The notes under the pieces are model-generated. The model made no database searches and had not been told where the DNA came from. It was given only the letters and a program-made list of their open reading frames with translations. Made by a program: the position numbers and the translations under genes. This document shows, piece after piece, positions 11,101 to 22,601 of a DNA stretch of 64,000 nt; position 1 is the stretch's first letter; each line of letters begins with the position of its first letter. This DNA is from Linnemannia hyalina (lineage: Eukaryota; Mortierellomycota; Mortierellomycetes; Mortierellales; Mortierellaceae), in contig JAHRHY010000001.1 of assembly GCA_019671135.1 (NCBI GenBank), forward strand, positions 3,472,001 to 3,536,000, written 5' to 3'.

Positions 11101-13565
11101 GCTTCGCTTAGCCTTTGCATATCTAGATCCCCCACCCAATGGTATTATGGTATTTGGACTTGGGTATCGCTAGCTATTCACCCCTGCGATCATGCCTATT
11201 GTCTGTCGGTCTGTCTGCCCCATCTTCCCCTCCATGTCTCTCCTTTTCCTTTCCTTTTTGTCTATTGTATTGCAACAAGACTTGCTACTGCATCGCAACG
11301 GAAGGGGTGAAAAAAAAAACTGAGAACATCATCATAATTGTTCGCCATTGGAAGGCTATCTCAAATCGCATGATGATTCGGGAACTGTAAGAAGCAACGC
11401 AGCATAATGCCGACCGGATCAATTGAAAAAGTGAGAAACGAAGAGAGAGAGAGAGAGAAGACAGAAAAATAGACCCCTTGTTTTTTTAACGTTCACCCTC
11501 CTCATCCTCTTTCTCATTCCCACTCTCCTCTTTTATGTCCCCTCAATTATGCACCAAGGAAGAAGACCATGGGTAAGCTCATAACGAGTAGGATGGCGAA
11601 ATGTACAGTAAAAAAACGCGGATAGCTTCGCTCTAGATACAGCATACAGAAATGGCCGAAAGATGGGAATCCCGAAAAAAAATAGGATGGGTATGTCCAA
11701 GGGTGTGTATATGTCTGTATATAAGTTTGTTGCGCATGTGTACAGTATAGGTTTGTGGGGTTGTGTAGGTGCTAATGCGCCAACATGTGTGCGAGGGATA
11801 TGCCGATGAATTGTTGTTGCTATCGTCGTTCGCAGGATCGCCGACTCTGTCCGTCAACGGAAGAAGGGCGAAAGAAGAGACAAAGGAATAAAGAAAGGCT
11901 TTGCTCAAGGTGGATGGGAAAATACGATCTCCCAATCACTGCTGACATGACACCACACGAGCCAGATTCATAGGCTCACCAACAAAAAGAGGGTATGTGC
12001 GTCTGCGTGATAGTGCAGAATAGTGTTCGATCGTAAGAAGTCGTCGCAATGACAACACGTTGCCCTCCTACGAGGGGCAACTGGCATAGGTAGGCGTCGT
12101 ACCTTTTTTTTCTTGTCTTCGCTGAAGATAGATCACGTCGCCGACACGCTGAAAGCCGAGAGGGCAAGAGGGAGAAGGCGTGGCCAAGCGAGTGGACGGG
12201 GACGAGAAGAGAAGAGTGGCGGAGGTATCAGTGGTAGTCGGGAGGAGGAGTGAGTAATGCGAGATTTGGGGTGCGGTGTGTTGAGCGACAGGATAAGATA
12301 CAGATCGAAAAAGAGAACGAAAGTGAGGTGGGGAAGGGCTTTGCTTTTTATATCTCCACTTGTCTGCGTTTGTCCGCAACGCAAGGCAAGACAAGATTGC
12401 AAGGTCGAAACGGGGCAGCTCAAAACCAAACCCTCTTCTCCGCTCTTTGTCTGTTGGAGGGGCGAAGGACGGAAGGGAAGGAGGGAAGGAAGTACTAGTT
12501 CACCCTTACATAAGAACATAGATAGGTGGTGCACTGAGGCATGTTGTACCTGACCCTCAATTGACCCTGGATGCCCATCCCTCTCTCTCTCTTTCTTTCT
12601 TTATCTCTCCCCACAATCTCTTTCCCTCGCTCTCTTCACGCATCTCACTCTCGTTTTATCTTCCCTTGCCCATCTCTATTTCTATTTATCTCTCTCTCAT
12701 TCACTTCCGCAATTCTCCCTTTCTACCTCCTTTTTCACCTCCTTTTCAACGCTATGGAGTGCAAGGAGACAGCTAATACAAACAACGGCCTGGAAAACAA
12801 ACAATGAAAATAAAGAGAGAGAAAAATATATGAGCCAAGAAGACGGAGTAGACAGGACACCACCAAAGACGGGCATGTAATGTCCCTTCGTTCTCTCTTC
12901 CTCCTTTTCGTGAGATGCAATGCTTTCCTGTGCTCAAAAATAGGTTTTGTCTTTTACGACGAGGGGGGGACAAACAAGGTGTTCTTCTTGATCTCTTCCT
13001 GTCGATGGGGTTTTGCTCCTCTTCAACTGCTCTAGAGCCTGTGGATAATAATAATGCTGTCTGTTACCGAACTTACAAGCAGGAAAATAAAGAAAGAGGT
13101 GCTTCAGTTTCTTGTTGGTGTTGTTGTTGGATGCAGTGTCCGACATAACAAACCAAGAACACACAAAACCAAAATAGACATTGGAGTTGTTTTTTGTCGT
13201 GTGATGAAGTAATCATTGGAGTGGATTTTTGGTGGGTTATGGTTCTTTTAATATAAACTATGGGTGTTGTGTAGGACAAGAAAAAAACACAAAAACAGGG
13301 AACTGCCATGCGGCGCAAAAATATGGAATGGGCTTTGGTGTAAGAAGACGAGAAGAGTTGTGAATGATAGCTACATGGATCGAAAAAGAAAACCAAAAGT
13401 ATGTCCAGAGTTAGGGTAATTCTGTCCCGCTCCTCGATCACTCTTTTTCTTCCCGCTTCCTTTTGTCCTTTGCATATGCTTCCTTGTCCAATTGAACATA
13501 CCGTCTAGTTGCTCCCTGCGCAACGGCCATATTTTTTGTTTGTTCAGAGATGGATTGTCTCCATC
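8115..13565. other. 5.4-kb gene-free stretch
   Basis: No frame here has coding character on either strand; the short open frames are Ser/Leu/Phe-rich products of pyrimidine tracts. Landmarks: a G-run block near 9240, a TTG/GTT microsatellite at about 10017-10037, CAA/CAG repeats at about 10305-10350, a GA run near 11440 and CT-rich DNA at about 12580-12740. It may hold promoter and long 5' UTR of the flanking minus-strand RhoGAP-like gene, or non-coding transcripts that cannot be recognised by eye. Confidence 0.5.
9237..9295. repeat. G-rich purine tract with potential G-quadruplex
   Basis: Purine-only tract on the plus strand with successive runs of four or more G, including one of about ten. 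Meets the simple G3+N1-7 rule four times over, so it could fold as a G-quadruplex or triplex; no function is shown by the sequence. Confidence 0.6.
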
Positions 13566-14987
13566 TTATCCGAGGAATGCAACATATAACGCCACCACGG
13601 TCGAGACCATTACTAGACTGAATAGTTTTGACATTGACTCTGTCCTGTATCCTCGCCGTCCTGAGCTAGGGTTTTTAGGTGTGATGACCGCTCCTCCTGG
13701 CACTGGCTCTCCTGATAGTCCTTCGTTTCCGAGAGAAGCATTCTTCACGTTGACCTGGCCGATTCCGATCCGACTGGCGCCTGGAGTGAAATCATAGACC
13801 GAGTAGACTTGCCGAAGGAATGGGTCGCCAAGAATATACATCTCATAGTTCCTGAGAGGCATAACCAGCGAGACACAGAGCGACGAACCTCCACCAGCAG
13901 CCGCCACATAGTCGGAATAAGGCACCTCGTACTTGATCCCGTTAAAAGAAACACCAAAGCTTGTGGTACCCTGGCAAGGGATGATATAGATCCCATCCGT
14001 TGTAGAGTAGGCGGATCCAGGTATGCTAGCATGGAATGCAGCGGCAAAAGATGTCGGGACGGCGATAAAGGACGTGCCAGTGTCGAACAGCCATGGCGAT
14101 TCTGTGTAGCCATTAACGGGCGTGTCTCCTGCATAGGCATTGTCGGCATCAACGTACCACATTCCTTCTCGGACTCCTGAAGCTGTCGAGACCGGCACAT
14201 AGTTCAAGGGTCCAACAAACTTTGTCGAGTCGATACCTCCAAATAAAAAAGAGCCACCTTGGTTCTCCTTGAGGCTTCGGGCGAGATAGACCGAAAACAC
14301 GTTCATGTCGAGGAGTTTGTTTTTGGAGATGGTCCCGAGTGGTGGTACGGCGTTCAAGACGGGCGAATTGGGCATCAGTCCGACGAGACCTGAGATCCCG
14401 GGGCCATAGGAGGATAGGTCGAGTCCACTCTGGGTGATGTCTAGGATCTGCTGATCATGGATGATGAGGCCACCGATCGAGACAGTATCAGCGACAATGG
14501 GTCCGCTGCCCCAGGTGCCATCGCCGTAGGAGATGTTGTAGGAGTATGGGGTCTTTGCGCATGAGGAGCAAGTGTAATGGTCCATTTCGTCGCAGTGAGT
14601 ACCTTGACACTCGTTAGAGGTGATGACGATCATGTCACTGCCCGTGTCAAAGACGACCTCGAAGGACTGTGGCGGGTTGTTGCCGAGAATGATGGTGCCA
14701 GAATAGCCGAGGTTCTTGGCATTGGTGATGACGGAATTGCCGAGGTACTTTGACGAGATAAGCTTGTGGCGGTTCTTGCTAAGAGGGGCCTTGGCGGGGG
14801 TATCGAGTGGAAAGGAAATGGGGTCAAGCTCGATGGCGGGTTTGCTGACGGGGATCTCAAAGGATCCGGCATGTGTTGATGTGATTAAGAAGGGTGTAGT
14901 GGCAATGACAGTGTTGAGGATGAGGGTGGCAAGGAAGGTGAGGCCGAGGCCGAGGGAGCGACGCTTGATCACCCGTGCTTCAGTCAT
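13566..14987 (-). CDS. Secreted/GPI-anchored pepsin-like aspartic protease
   Basis: Single-exon 473-aa A1-family protease. An N-terminal hydrophobic stretch (residues about 11-40, LGLGLTFLATLILN) is a signal peptide or anchor. It is followed by a propeptide-like segment, then the first catalytic motif VVFDTGSDM with Asp114, the flap ISYGDGTWGSG with Tyr154, and the second catalytic motif LFDTGTSF with Asp302. Cysteines at about 127-143 form the usual loop pair, and ILGDPFLRQ near the end is the conserved A1 C-terminal motif. The last ~20 residues (LFSLVMVSTVVALYVAFLG) are hydrophobic after a Ser/Gly-rich linker, which suggests a GPI signal and a yapsin-like place at the cell surface. Both catalytic motifs are intact, so it is probably active. 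Hydrolyses peptide bonds at acid pH in the known family. Confidence 0.9.
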   Translation of the reverse strand: MTEARVIKRRSLGLGLTFLATLILNTVIATTPFLITSTHAGSFEIPVSKPAIELDPISFPLDTPAKAPLSKNRHKLISSKYLGNSVITNAKNLGYSGTIILGNNPPQSFEVVFDTGSDMIVITSNECQGTHCDEMDHYTCSSCAKTPYSYNISYGDGTWGSGPIVADTVSIGGLIIHDQQILDITQSGLDLSSYGPGISGLVGLMPNSPVLNAVPPLGTISKNKLLDMNVFSVYLARSLKENQGGSFLFGGIDSTKFVGPLNYVPVSTASGVREGMWYVDADNAYAGDTPVNGYTESPWLFDTGTSFIAVPTSFAAAFHASIPGSAYSTTDGIYIIPCQGTTSFGVSFNGIKYEVPYSDYVAAAGGGSSLCVSLVMPLRNYEMYILGDPFLRQVYSVYDFTPGASRIGIGQVNVKNASLGNEGLSGEPVPGGAVITPKNPSSGRRGYRTESMSKLFSLVMVSTVVALYVAFLG

Positions 14988-15662
14988 ACTGAGCGTGATT
15001 GATGCTCTTAATGGTATGGGTGACGGTGGGATGGTAGCTGGAGTGGCGGTAGAGGCGGTGATGTGAATGACCGTGCTACTTGTGATGATGGGTTCGACAG
15101 GTTAGATATGCGAGGGTGAATAGCAATGGGGATTAGAAAAGGAAATATAATAGGAGGTGACAATCCTAGTGAGCAATCGAGTTGAGAGCACACTCACAAG
15201 AAAGGTGTAGGTCGACTAGGATGAATGTGGGCGAAGCAGCTACAACAGCAGTCTCACGCAATAGGAAAAAAGGGACGATGGGAAAATGCTAGTGTGAGTG
15301 AATAAGTGAATGATGAGGAGCAAGAGAATAGAGAATGGGGAGTGATGACGAAAGAAGAATGAAATGTGAGGAAGAAAGTAAAAGAGGAAGAAAGAACAAG
15401 GCGCAAGGCGAGGGAAACAAGGAGGACGACCTCATTGCAATTGCATGCTTTGTCAACCCTCAACGGTCAAAAAATAAAAAAATAGAGGGATGGAACCGAA
15501 ACACAATTTTTTTTCTCCTTTCAAGAAGAACAAATTGTTTTGTCTTTCTTCCCCACACTCAATTCAGATACCTTGTTGTCGCACCCACCTCCCCTTGCAA
15601 CAATCTGCCTCGCAAATACAACTAGAACCTGAATCCCACCTCTCACTTCGTGAATATGTAAT
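14988..15662. other. Upstream of protease, no gene seen
   Basis: No coding frame with support. Presumably holds the promoter and 5' UTR of the minus-strand aspartic protease; it ends at the outer boundary of the tRNA-Arg inverted duplication. Confidence 0.5.
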
Positions 15663-16051
15663 GGATCGCAACTTTCAAGGGTCCATCTCATCTCTCTCGC
15701 GTGGCACAAAAAAATTTCACCCTTTTTTTTTTTATTGCAGCTGCACTGTAGTATACAAGTGAAAACATAAACAAGGAGCAAAAAAGTGATGGTTAATGGT
15801 ACCATGGATGACAAACAACCAACCTGGATACCCCAGGTGACCAAAAGAGCAAAAGGGAAGCAGAGAAGCAAGCTTTATGATCTACGCAGGGGTCGAACCT
15901 GCAATCTCCTGATTCGTAGTCAGACGCCTTTCCATTGGGCCAGCAGACCGAATGCGTTCTCTTTTCCTAGGCTGGAGAGCCCGGCAGCCGGGTCTCCAAC
16001 CTTTGCTCAGCCAATCGGAATCGATTGAGGAGCTGCTTTTTCTTGATAGAA
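15663..16051 (-). repeat. Left arm of tRNA-Arg palindrome
   Basis: Read on the minus strand this block contains the tRNA-Arg 5' flank, the tRNA and about 215 bp of 3' flank. The same sequence recurs in plus orientation, cut by insertions, at 22552-22601, 26498-26574 and 36789-37076. Homology stops abruptly at 15663 and 37076. Differences are a few substitutions and A-run length changes, for example GAAAAAGC versus GAAAACGC. Confidence 0.9.
15878..15949 (-). tRNA. tRNA-Arg(ACG), left copy
   Basis: Cloverleaf by eye: acceptor GGTCTGC pairs with GTAGATC using two G-U pairs, D-arm GCCC..GGC, anticodon loop CTACGAA with ACG, T-arm GCAGG-TTCGACC-CCTGC, discriminator A. 72 nt, no intron. Identical in sequence to the plus-strand copy at 36789-36860. 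Confidence 0.92.
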
Positions 16052-16779
16052 TGTCGTGAATTGCCACCCCTATATTCACCACTTTCCCTTTTTTCTTCTT
16101 TCCCACTACTTTCCTTCCTTTCCCTTCTTTTTTGCTCTCTTTGTTTGCGTTTTCCCTTTTACCCGCAAACGCGACTCCTACCTCTTTTACACTTTCGTTT
16201 ACACCTTTCCCCTTTGTTGATGACAACTATCGTCGCCCCGCTCGCTCTCAACACCCAGTGACACAAGGAGCCATCGCCCCGAGTCACTTTTATTATTTCC
16301 TCTTCTTGTCTTTTATGTTGTTCATCCCTTTGACAAAGACCCTCTTTGTCAAAGGCCCTTTCTTTGTTGTTGATGGCCCCTTCCTACTTCCTTTCGTTGT
16401 TCATCAAGTTGTTAACTCTTACACCAGTTAGTAGTAGCTCCCCCGGGCCATCTCTTTTTTTACGTCTTCATCTTATTCTCTTTCATTCAGTGACCCCACA
16501 AGTAGTAGTTTAGCGACCTTAGTCAGATAGTATAAAAGGACACCTGGAATGGATGATTGAACAGTATCTTCCCCCCACTGTTAATCATACCATTCTAGGT
16601 TGAGAACCTCGAACCCGTTGTCCCCTTTTTGCGCCGAAGATCCGCATTCATTCCCCTGTCGTCCCTGAGCGTGATCTAGTTGAGATCACTTCCTCTTCCT
16701 CTTCCTCTTCCTCCACTTCTTTGCCAGTCTAGTTGAGACTGCGTGGTATCTCCTGCAGACGTTGCTCGAGGCCCCCACA
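16052..16779 (+). repeat. Gypsy-1 5' LTR
   Basis: 728 bp, TG...CA termini. No difference from the 3' LTR was noticed in a by-eye comparison. Pyrimidine-rich first part, TATA box in the last third. Confidence 0.95.
16531..16537 (+). promoter_or_regulatory. TATA box in Gypsy-1 LTR
   Basis: TATAAAA lies at LTR position 480, preceded by AGTCAGATAG; the same site in the 3' LTR is 22247-22253. Likely the Pol II start region that defines the U3/R border. Confidence 0.65.
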
Positions 16780-16782
16780 AAT

Positions 16783-16796
16783 TGGTAGCAAAGGCA
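16783..16796 (+). other. Gypsy-1 primer-binding site
   Basis: TGGTAGCAAAGGCA starts 3 nt after the LTR. TGGTAGC is complementary to a tRNA 3' end GCTACCA, the form found in eukaryotic initiator tRNA-Met. The other Gypsy element of the window uses the same first 12 nt. Confidence 0.65.
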
Positions 16797-17052
16797 CCTT
16801 CATTCCACTACGTTTCTCTTTCTTTCCCGCTCTCCACAATTATTAGCCCCACATCCATACTTTATTTTACTTTAGCTTTGCTCTCTTTCTTTTTTTTCTT
16901 TTGCTCTTACTACAAGCCTACACCCTCTATTCATTTTTTTTACCTCTCCTAAATCACGAAAAACCCTATTCCTCCGGATCAACTTTATTTTACCTTTTTT
17001 CCCTCCCTCTCATTTTTTCTTTTCCCTTCTCTACCCGTTACGTTTTCCCACC

Positions 17053-20000
17053 ATGGTCGATGAAGTTATCCCAGTGGCCAGCTCTCTTCGAAGGACCACC
17101 CTCCCGTCCGATACCGAGACGTTCGACTTCAGTCAGAACGACCCTTACACGGCCAAGACATGGCTAAAGCAGATCGAGATGACTGCCAAGCTGTGTAAGT
17201 TGCCCGACACTGACTGGCCGACAGCATCTATCCTCAAGCTCCGAGGTGTTGCCCAAGTCTGGGGACAGAACTTGGACGAGGCCCACCCTGAACTCACCTG
17301 GACCGAGTTCAAGGCCGCCTTCAGTCGCCAGTTTGGCACTGACGAGCTGGAGTCTACACATCGCAACAACCTTGCAGCCGTCGTCTGGGATAGGAACGAT
17401 ACACCGAATTCGTACTTTCAGCGTTACGAGTTCGCTGCTGCCCCCATCGCCTCCAAGCTGACTGATGGTGAGAAGATACACCAGTTTAAGTCACAAGGTC
17501 CTCTTTTCCTGTCGCGTTACCTGATCGAGAGACAAGTCAAGACGTGGGATGACGTTAAAACCGCTTGCGAAATTAAATCGCAGATGGCTCAACAGATGGG
17601 CATCACAACCCAGTCGTCCTTGACGCGCCAGAGAGGCCGTCCCAATCCTCCCATGATTGCGCCCACGTACAACCCTAACCGAGCACCAAGAAACAACCCT
17701 GCTCCTTTTGCCCCCGCCCCCCGCAACTCAATCTCAGGCAACACCAATACTGGTTTCTTTACCAACCGCCGGCAGAGTGCTGTGCACCCGTTTTCGAGAC
17801 CAAACGGCCCCCCGCAAGTGAGCTTCCGCCGCGACAGCAACGCTGGCCGTCGCGACTCTGGTCCCACCCCTAGGGAGGTTGACACTATCTCCTGCTTCAA
17901 TTGCCGTGGCGATCACAAGGCCGCTGATTGCAAGAGGCCAACAATCTGCCACGAGTGCGGACAAGCCGGTCACTACAGAGCCGACTGCCCTATGAGAGGT
18001 TCATCTCACTCGTCGGTACCCCAGAACTACCGTCGTCACCACAATGGCCGCCAACCAACCGCCGCCCACATGACCGTCGTCGAGGCTCACGAGTTTGACC
18101 CTCACGCCTTCCCCCTTGTCGTTGTTCCGCTTAATGCTGCCGGAACTCAGTTCGAAGCCCTTGTAGATAATGGCGCGAACGTTAATGTCGTCTCAGAGGA
18201 GGCACTTAAAAGAATTCGTCTGCTGGACCCCACCGCTGTTGAAAGCGAGGAGCGGGTCAGCCAACCACTGCCGCTACGTCTTGCGCTCGGGGAGAGCAAA
18301 GACAGCAGTGCCCTCGGACAAGTTGTCGTCCGAATTACCGTTGGAACTATGGCCCATTCCATCCGAGCTACCATCGTCCGCAAGTTGGCGCGCGATTTCT
18401 TCCTCGGTATTCCATGGATGGCCAAGTTTAAGCCCCACATGGACTGGGAGCAATACACTTTATCCTGGGCCTACGAAGGTCAGGACTTTGAGGTCAAGGC
18501 TATGTCGAAGCCTTCGCCACAACTACTCGCCGAGCTGGAAGAGCCCCGCTTAGGCACCGTGCACGATGATGTGCAGAAGTTTATCAAGACCGTCGAGGCG
18601 AAAGACACGATCGACGCAGGAGTGGTTTGGGTAATGCAAACGGCAGTACCAGACACTCAATCCGAGCCCGTCCAAGTTGAGGACCCTATCGCTCCCCTGA
18701 CCGTTGAGCAACGGCAACAAGTTGATGCCCTGGTCGAAGAGTATGCCAACGACGTGTTTGCACCTTTGACCGATCTCCCCAGTCCACGTCCTGGTTTTGA
18801 CCACGAGATCCCTACTGGAGACGCAGCGCCGGTGGCCAAGAAGGCCTACAAGATGTCGCCGCTGGAACTCCGCGTTCTGCGAGAGCAGTTGGATGAACTG
18901 CTCGAGCTTGGATATATACAGCCGTCCACGTCACCCTGGGCCGCCCCGGTATTATTTGTCAAGAAGAAGGACGGTTCTCTAAGACTGTGCATTGACTACC
19001 GAGGGCTTAACGCTATCACCACCAAGAACAAGTACCCGCTACCCCTTCTAGACGAGTTTTTTGATCGTTTTCAAGGCGCCAAATATTTCAGCAAGATGGA
19101 TCTACAGCAAGGTTACCATCAGCTCCGGATCGCCGAACCTGACATCCCCAAGACAGCTTTCTCCACTCGATATGGCCATTTCGAGTACCGCGTCATGTCC
19201 TTTGGTTTAACCAACGCCCCGGCCTCTTTTCAAGGCCTCATGAACGACATCTTCCGCGATCACCTGGACAAGTACATCGTCGTATTTCTCGATGACATTC
19301 TCGTCTTCTCCAAGACTTTTGAAGACCACCTCGAGCACATCCGTATTGCCCTCGACCTCCTTCGACAGCATAAGCTGCACGCCAAGAGGAGCAAGTGCGA
19401 GTTCGGCACTTCCTCCATTACCTTTGTTGGTCATGTTATATCCAGTCAAGGCATTCAAGTCGACCCTGCCAAGACCAAGGCCCTCGACAACTGGCCGATA
19501 CCCAAGAACGTCCAGCAGCTGAGATCGTTTATTGGCTTCATCAACTACTACCGCCGCTTCGTGTATCACTTGGTCCAAGTCGCCGGTCCCCTCTTCAAGC
19601 TATTAAAAGATGGACCCGACCACAACAAGTTTAAGACTCGACCGCTTGCCTCGTGGGGCCCAGTCGAGCAAGCCGCCTTCGATGGAGTCCGTCTCGTATT
19701 GACGACCCCCCCGACCTTACTTTGCGGAGATCCAGATAAGCCATACATCATGGAGACTGATGCATCTGACGACGCAACCGGTGGAGTGCTGTATCAAGAA
19801 GTAAACGGCAAGAGACACCCAGTCGCCTACGAGTCCCGCAAGCTTAAAGCTGCTGAACGAAACTATCCGGTCCACGAGAGAGAGATGTTGGCGATCGTAC
19901 ATGCCTGTAGAGCCTGGCGATCGTATGTGCTGGGAGCACCCGAGAACGTCGTCTTTACGGATCACGCCAGCCTGAGGTTCATCTTTTCTCAGCCTCATCT

Positions 20001-21735
20001 CAGCCAGAGATTAACTCGATGGGTCGAGTTCCTGGCCCCTTATAACCTCTCCATCCAGTACAAGCCCGGCAAAACCAATGTCGCCGCCGATGCCTTATCC
20101 CGTCTCGAGATCAACAATGTCCACCAAGTTCGACACATCGACACCTGGGACTGGCCTCTCCTTGTTCCTGAATTTTTATTGTCAGGCACTTTTCCTCCTG
20201 ACACCGACCCTGCCATCAAGAAGCTTGTACGTCATCAAGCTCTTCTTTTCGTCATCGAAGAAGGTGAATTGTTCCGCTTAGTTGAAGAAGCCTCAGTTCC
20301 CTTCGTGCCCTATGTCGAGCGCTTGGATCGCCTTTCAGAGTTGCACGCCGATCTGGGTCATCTTGGACAGTCTGGCACCTACAACTTGGCCAAGACGCGT
20401 ATGTGGTGGCCAACCCTCCGCTCCGATATCAAGATGTTGACTCGAGAATGTCAACCCTGCCAGCTCGTGAAGCCTGGAAGCCGATCTGTGGCTCCTCTCC
20501 ACCCCTTGGCTCCGGCGCGCCCTTTTGAACGATGGGGAATCGATTTCATAGGACGCATGCCGCTCACCAAGCAAGGCAATCGATGGATCGTCACTGCCAT
20601 CGACTACGCAACCAACTGGCCAATTGCTCGCGCCCTTCCCGATGCCACTGCCGAAGCAGTCGCCATTTTCCTGTATGAGGAAATCTTCCTTCAGTTTGGT
20701 TGTCCCTCCGAGATTGTTAGCGACCGAGGCGCCAACTTTATGTCTGACGTTCTGCAGCGCTATCTCCAGAAGCTGAACATCAAGCACATGGCTACCTCCG
20801 CCTACCACCCCCGATCCAATGGCAAATGCGAGCGCCTTAATGGTGTTATCGGACATATGCTCAACAAGTATGTCGGTACTCATCGCGTCCGCTGGGACCA
20901 GTACCTGCACCAGTCCCTCTTTGCTTGTCGTGTGCACATCTCACAGCGCACTCAGCTCTCCCCCTTCAAGTTGGTATACGGTATTGAACCGCGTATCCCT
21001 CAAGACCCCGTCCGTCCCTTTCTGTTTGATTTCTCCGATCCGAGCGATTTTTTGGAACATCGCAGAAAGACGTTTAAGGAGATTGACGAACTCCGAGAAG
21101 CCCACCTTCAGACGCAGCAAGATGCAGCGTCATCCATGGTCAAAGCACACGCAGAGTCGCACGTCGTCGAGGATGCGAAGTTCGCAGTCGGTGATTTCGT
21201 CTTCGTCAAGAATTATGGTCGCAAGAAGCTGCAACCCCACTGGTATGGTCCCCTAGAAGTGGTTCGCGTTACGCCACTGTCCACCTATCAGCTCCGTTGG
21301 GGAGATGGTACGCCCAAGGAGGATTTGGTGCACCAAGACCGTCTGAAGATCGCAACAGCCCCTAGCGATGAGGCTCAGCGAAAAGTGTGGTTTGCCAGGA
21401 CCAAACACACTATGGAGGCCGCCCGCGACAACGATGATGATGGGCTGCCTGACGATTTCCTCTCGGATACCGAAAGCCGTCGCGTAGCCGACATGCGCAC
21501 GCAGCAGCGCGCCACCGAAGAGTATCACATCCGCCGCGGTCCCGACTATCAAGCGCCCATGATGGGATCCGCCGCTGACGCAGCACGAGTTTACAGAGAA
21601 GAACTGACAAGAGTTCCTCCCACTCGCCGCTTCCGTCGTAACCAGCAGCTGCAAATGATGCAGCTCCCCCCTCAACAGTCGTCTTCTCCGAGCGTCCCCG
21701 CCTACTGCCTCCACGAATGCACCGCACTAGCTTAG
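17053..21735 (+). CDS. Gypsy-1 Gag-Pol polyprotein
   Basis: 1560-aa uninterrupted frame. Order: Gag helical region (about 1-190), basic Pro-rich linker, two zinc knuckles ([13 protein letters not shown] and [14 protein letters not shown], residues 281-312), aspartic protease with VDNGAN at 371-376 (DNG instead of the usual DS/TG), reverse transcriptase with FLDDILVFS near residue 747, RNase H starting METDASDD near 900, integrase zinc motif HADLGH...CQPC from about 1097, integrase catalytic Asp near 1163 and 1224 and Glu near 1260 (GKCERLNG). No chromodomain: after GPLEVV the C-terminus is a basic, Gln-rich tail. Gag and Pol are fused without frameshift or stop, so the Gag:Pol ratio must be set another way. 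All key residues are present, so the element looks competent. Confidence 0.95.
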   Translation: MVDEVIPVASSLRRTTLPSDTETFDFSQNDPYTAKTWLKQIEMTAKLCKLPDTDWPTASILKLRGVAQVWGQNLDEAHPELTWTEFKAAFSRQFGTDELESTHRNNLAAVVWDRNDTPNSYFQRYEFAAAPIASKLTDGEKIHQFKSQGPLFLSRYLIERQVKTWDDVKTACEIKSQMAQQMGITTQSSLTRQRGRPNPPMIAPTYNPNRAPRNNPAPFAPAPRNSISGNTNTGFFTNRRQSAVHPFSRPNGPPQVSFRRDSNAGRRDSGPTPREVDTISCFNCRGDHKAADCKRPTICHECGQAGHYRADCPMRGSSHSSVPQNYRRHHNGRQPTAAHMTVVEAHEFDPHAFPLVVVPLNAAGTQFEALVDNGANVNVVSEEALKRIRLLDPTAVESEERVSQPLPLRLALGESKDSSALGQVVVRITVGTMAHSIRATIVRKLARDFFLGIPWMAKFKPHMDWEQYTLSWAYEGQDFEVKAMSKPSPQLLAELEEPRLGTVHDDVQKFIKTVEAKDTIDAGVVWVMQTAVPDTQSEPVQVEDPIAPLTVEQRQQVDALVEEYANDVFAPLTDLPSPRPGFDHEIPTGDAAPVAKKAYKMSPLELRVLREQLDELLELGYIQPSTSPWAAPVLFVKKKDGSLRLCIDYRGLNAITTKNKYPLPLLDEFFDRFQGAKYFSKMDLQQGYHQLRIAEPDIPKTAFSTRYGHFEYRVMSFGLTNAPASFQGLMNDIFRDHLDKYIVVFLDDILVFSKTFEDHLEHIRIALDLLRQHKLHAKRSKCEFGTSSITFVGHVISSQGIQVDPAKTKALDNWPIPKNVQQLRSFIGFINYYRRFVYHLVQVAGPLFKLLKDGPDHNKFKTRPLASWGPVEQAAFDGVRLVLTTPPTLLCGDPDKPYIMETDASDDATGGVLYQEVNGKRHPVAYESRKLKAAERNYPVHEREMLAIVHACRAWRSYVLGAPENVVFTDHASLRFIFSQPHLSQRLTRWVEFLAPYNLSIQYKPGKTNVAADALSRLEINNVHQVRHIDTWDWPLLVPEFLLSGTFPPDTDPAIKKLVRHQALLFVIEEGELFRLVEEASVPFVPYVERLDRLSELHADLGHLGQSGTYNLAKTRMWWPTLRSDIKMLTRECQPCQLVKPGSRSVAPLHPLAPARPFERWGIDFIGRMPLTKQGNRWIVTAIDYATNWPIARALPDATAEAVAIFLYEEIFLQFGCPSEIVSDRGANFMSDVLQRYLQKLNIKHMATSAYHPRSNGKCERLNGVIGHMLNKYVGTHRVRWDQYLHQSLFACRVHISQRTQLSPFKLVYGIEPRIPQDPVRPFLFDFSDPSDFLEHRRKTFKEIDELREAHLQTQQDAASSMVKAHAESHVVEDAKFAVGDFVFVKNYGRKKLQPHWYGPLEVVRVTPLSTYQLRWGDGTPKEDLVHQDRLKIATAPSDEAQRKVWFARTKHTMEAARDNDDDGLPDDFLSDTESRRVADMRTQQRATEEYHIRRGPDYQAPMMGSAADAARVYREELTRVPPTRRFRRNQQLQMMQLPPQQSSSPSVPAYCLHECTALA

Positions 21736-21757
21736 TCGCCGGGACGGCTCCAATTTA

Positions 21758-21767
21758 AGTTGGGGAG
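21758..21767 (+). other. Gypsy-1 polypurine tract
   Basis: AGTTGGGGAG lies directly before the 3' LTR and is the likely plus-strand primer. Only about 30 nt separate it from the gag-pol stop. Confidence 0.6.
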
Positions 21768-22495
21768 TGTCGTGAATTGCCACCCCTATATTCACCACTT
21801 TCCCTTTTTTCTTCTTTCCCACTACTTTCCTTCCTTTCCCTTCTTTTTTGCTCTCTTTGTTTGCGTTTTCCCTTTTACCCGCAAACGCGACTCCTACCTC
21901 TTTTACACTTTCGTTTACACCTTTCCCCTTTGTTGATGACAACTATCGTCGCCCCGCTCGCTCTCAACACCCAGTGACACAAGGAGCCATCGCCCCGAGT
22001 CACTTTTATTATTTCCTCTTCTTGTCTTTTATGTTGTTCATCCCTTTGACAAAGACCCTCTTTGTCAAAGGCCCTTTCTTTGTTGTTGATGGCCCCTTCC
22101 TACTTCCTTTCGTTGTTCATCAAGTTGTTAACTCTTACACCAGTTAGTAGTAGCTCCCCCGGGCCATCTCTTTTTTTACGTCTTCATCTTATTCTCTTTC
22201 ATTCAGTGACCCCACAAGTAGTAGTTTAGCGACCTTAGTCAGATAGTATAAAAGGACACCTGGAATGGATGATTGAACAGTATCTTCCCCCCACTGTTAA
22301 TCATACCATTCTAGGTTGAGAACCTCGAACCCGTTGTCCCCTTTTTGCGCCGAAGATCCGCATTCATTCCCCTGTCGTCCCTGAGCGTGATCTAGTTGAG
22401 ATCACTTCCTCTTCCTCTTCCTCTTCCTCCACTTCTTTGCCAGTCTAGTTGAGACTGCGTGGTATCTCCTGCAGACGTTGCTCGAGGCCCCCACA
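21768..22495 (+). repeat. Gypsy-1 3' LTR
   Basis: 728-bp copy of the 5' LTR with the same start and end. Followed by AGAA, which repeats the four bases in front of the 5' LTR. Confidence 0.95.
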
Positions 22496-22580
22496 AGAAA
22501 CCGAGATTTTGAGTCGTATTTGTATCACTCATTTTACCCATCAAGGTCCAGTACAAATACGACTCAAAATCTCGGTTTCT
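22496..22580. repeat. Centre of the tRNA-Arg palindrome (29-bp stem, 27-nt loop)
   Basis: 22496-22524 and 22552-22580 are perfect reverse complements separated by 27 nt. With Gypsy-1 removed, the left stem joins 16051 and the pairing continues outward (CTTGAT / ATCAAG) through the whole tRNA-Arg arms. This is therefore the symmetry point of a head-to-head duplication rather than an isolated hairpin. Confidence 0.9.
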
Positions 22581-22601
22581 ATCAAGAAAACGCAGCTCCT
22601 C
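22552..22601 (+). repeat. Right arm of palindrome, inner segment
   Basis: Mirror image of 16051 down to about 16029 plus the stem. The arm is interrupted after GCAGCTCCTC by LINE-1 and resumes at 26498. Confidence 0.88.

Larger units (their letters stand above)
16052..22495 (+). mobile_element. Gypsy-1: complete Ty3/Gypsy LTR retrotransposon
   Basis: 6444 bp: 728-bp LTR, primer-binding site, one 1560-codon gag-pol frame, purine tract, 728-bp LTR. LTRs begin TGTCGTG and end CCCACA, have the same length and appear identical, so the insertion is recent. The flanks show a 4-bp duplication AGAA (16048-16051 and 22496-22499), and joining the flanks restores a perfect palindrome. It sits in the left arm of the tRNA-Arg palindrome, 102 bp upstream of the minus-strand tRNA. 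Confidence 0.95.

Noticed and set aside
8246..13441. Many short frames in the 5.4-kb gap
   Set aside because: All are Ser/Pro/Phe/Leu-rich readings of pyrimidine or purine tracts, without motifs or splice-linked continuity.
22478..22601. Start of the long RNase H frame inside the Gypsy-1 LTR as a true N-terminus
   Set aside because: The first codons come from the LTR and the palindrome, which are separate units; the frame is open there by chance.
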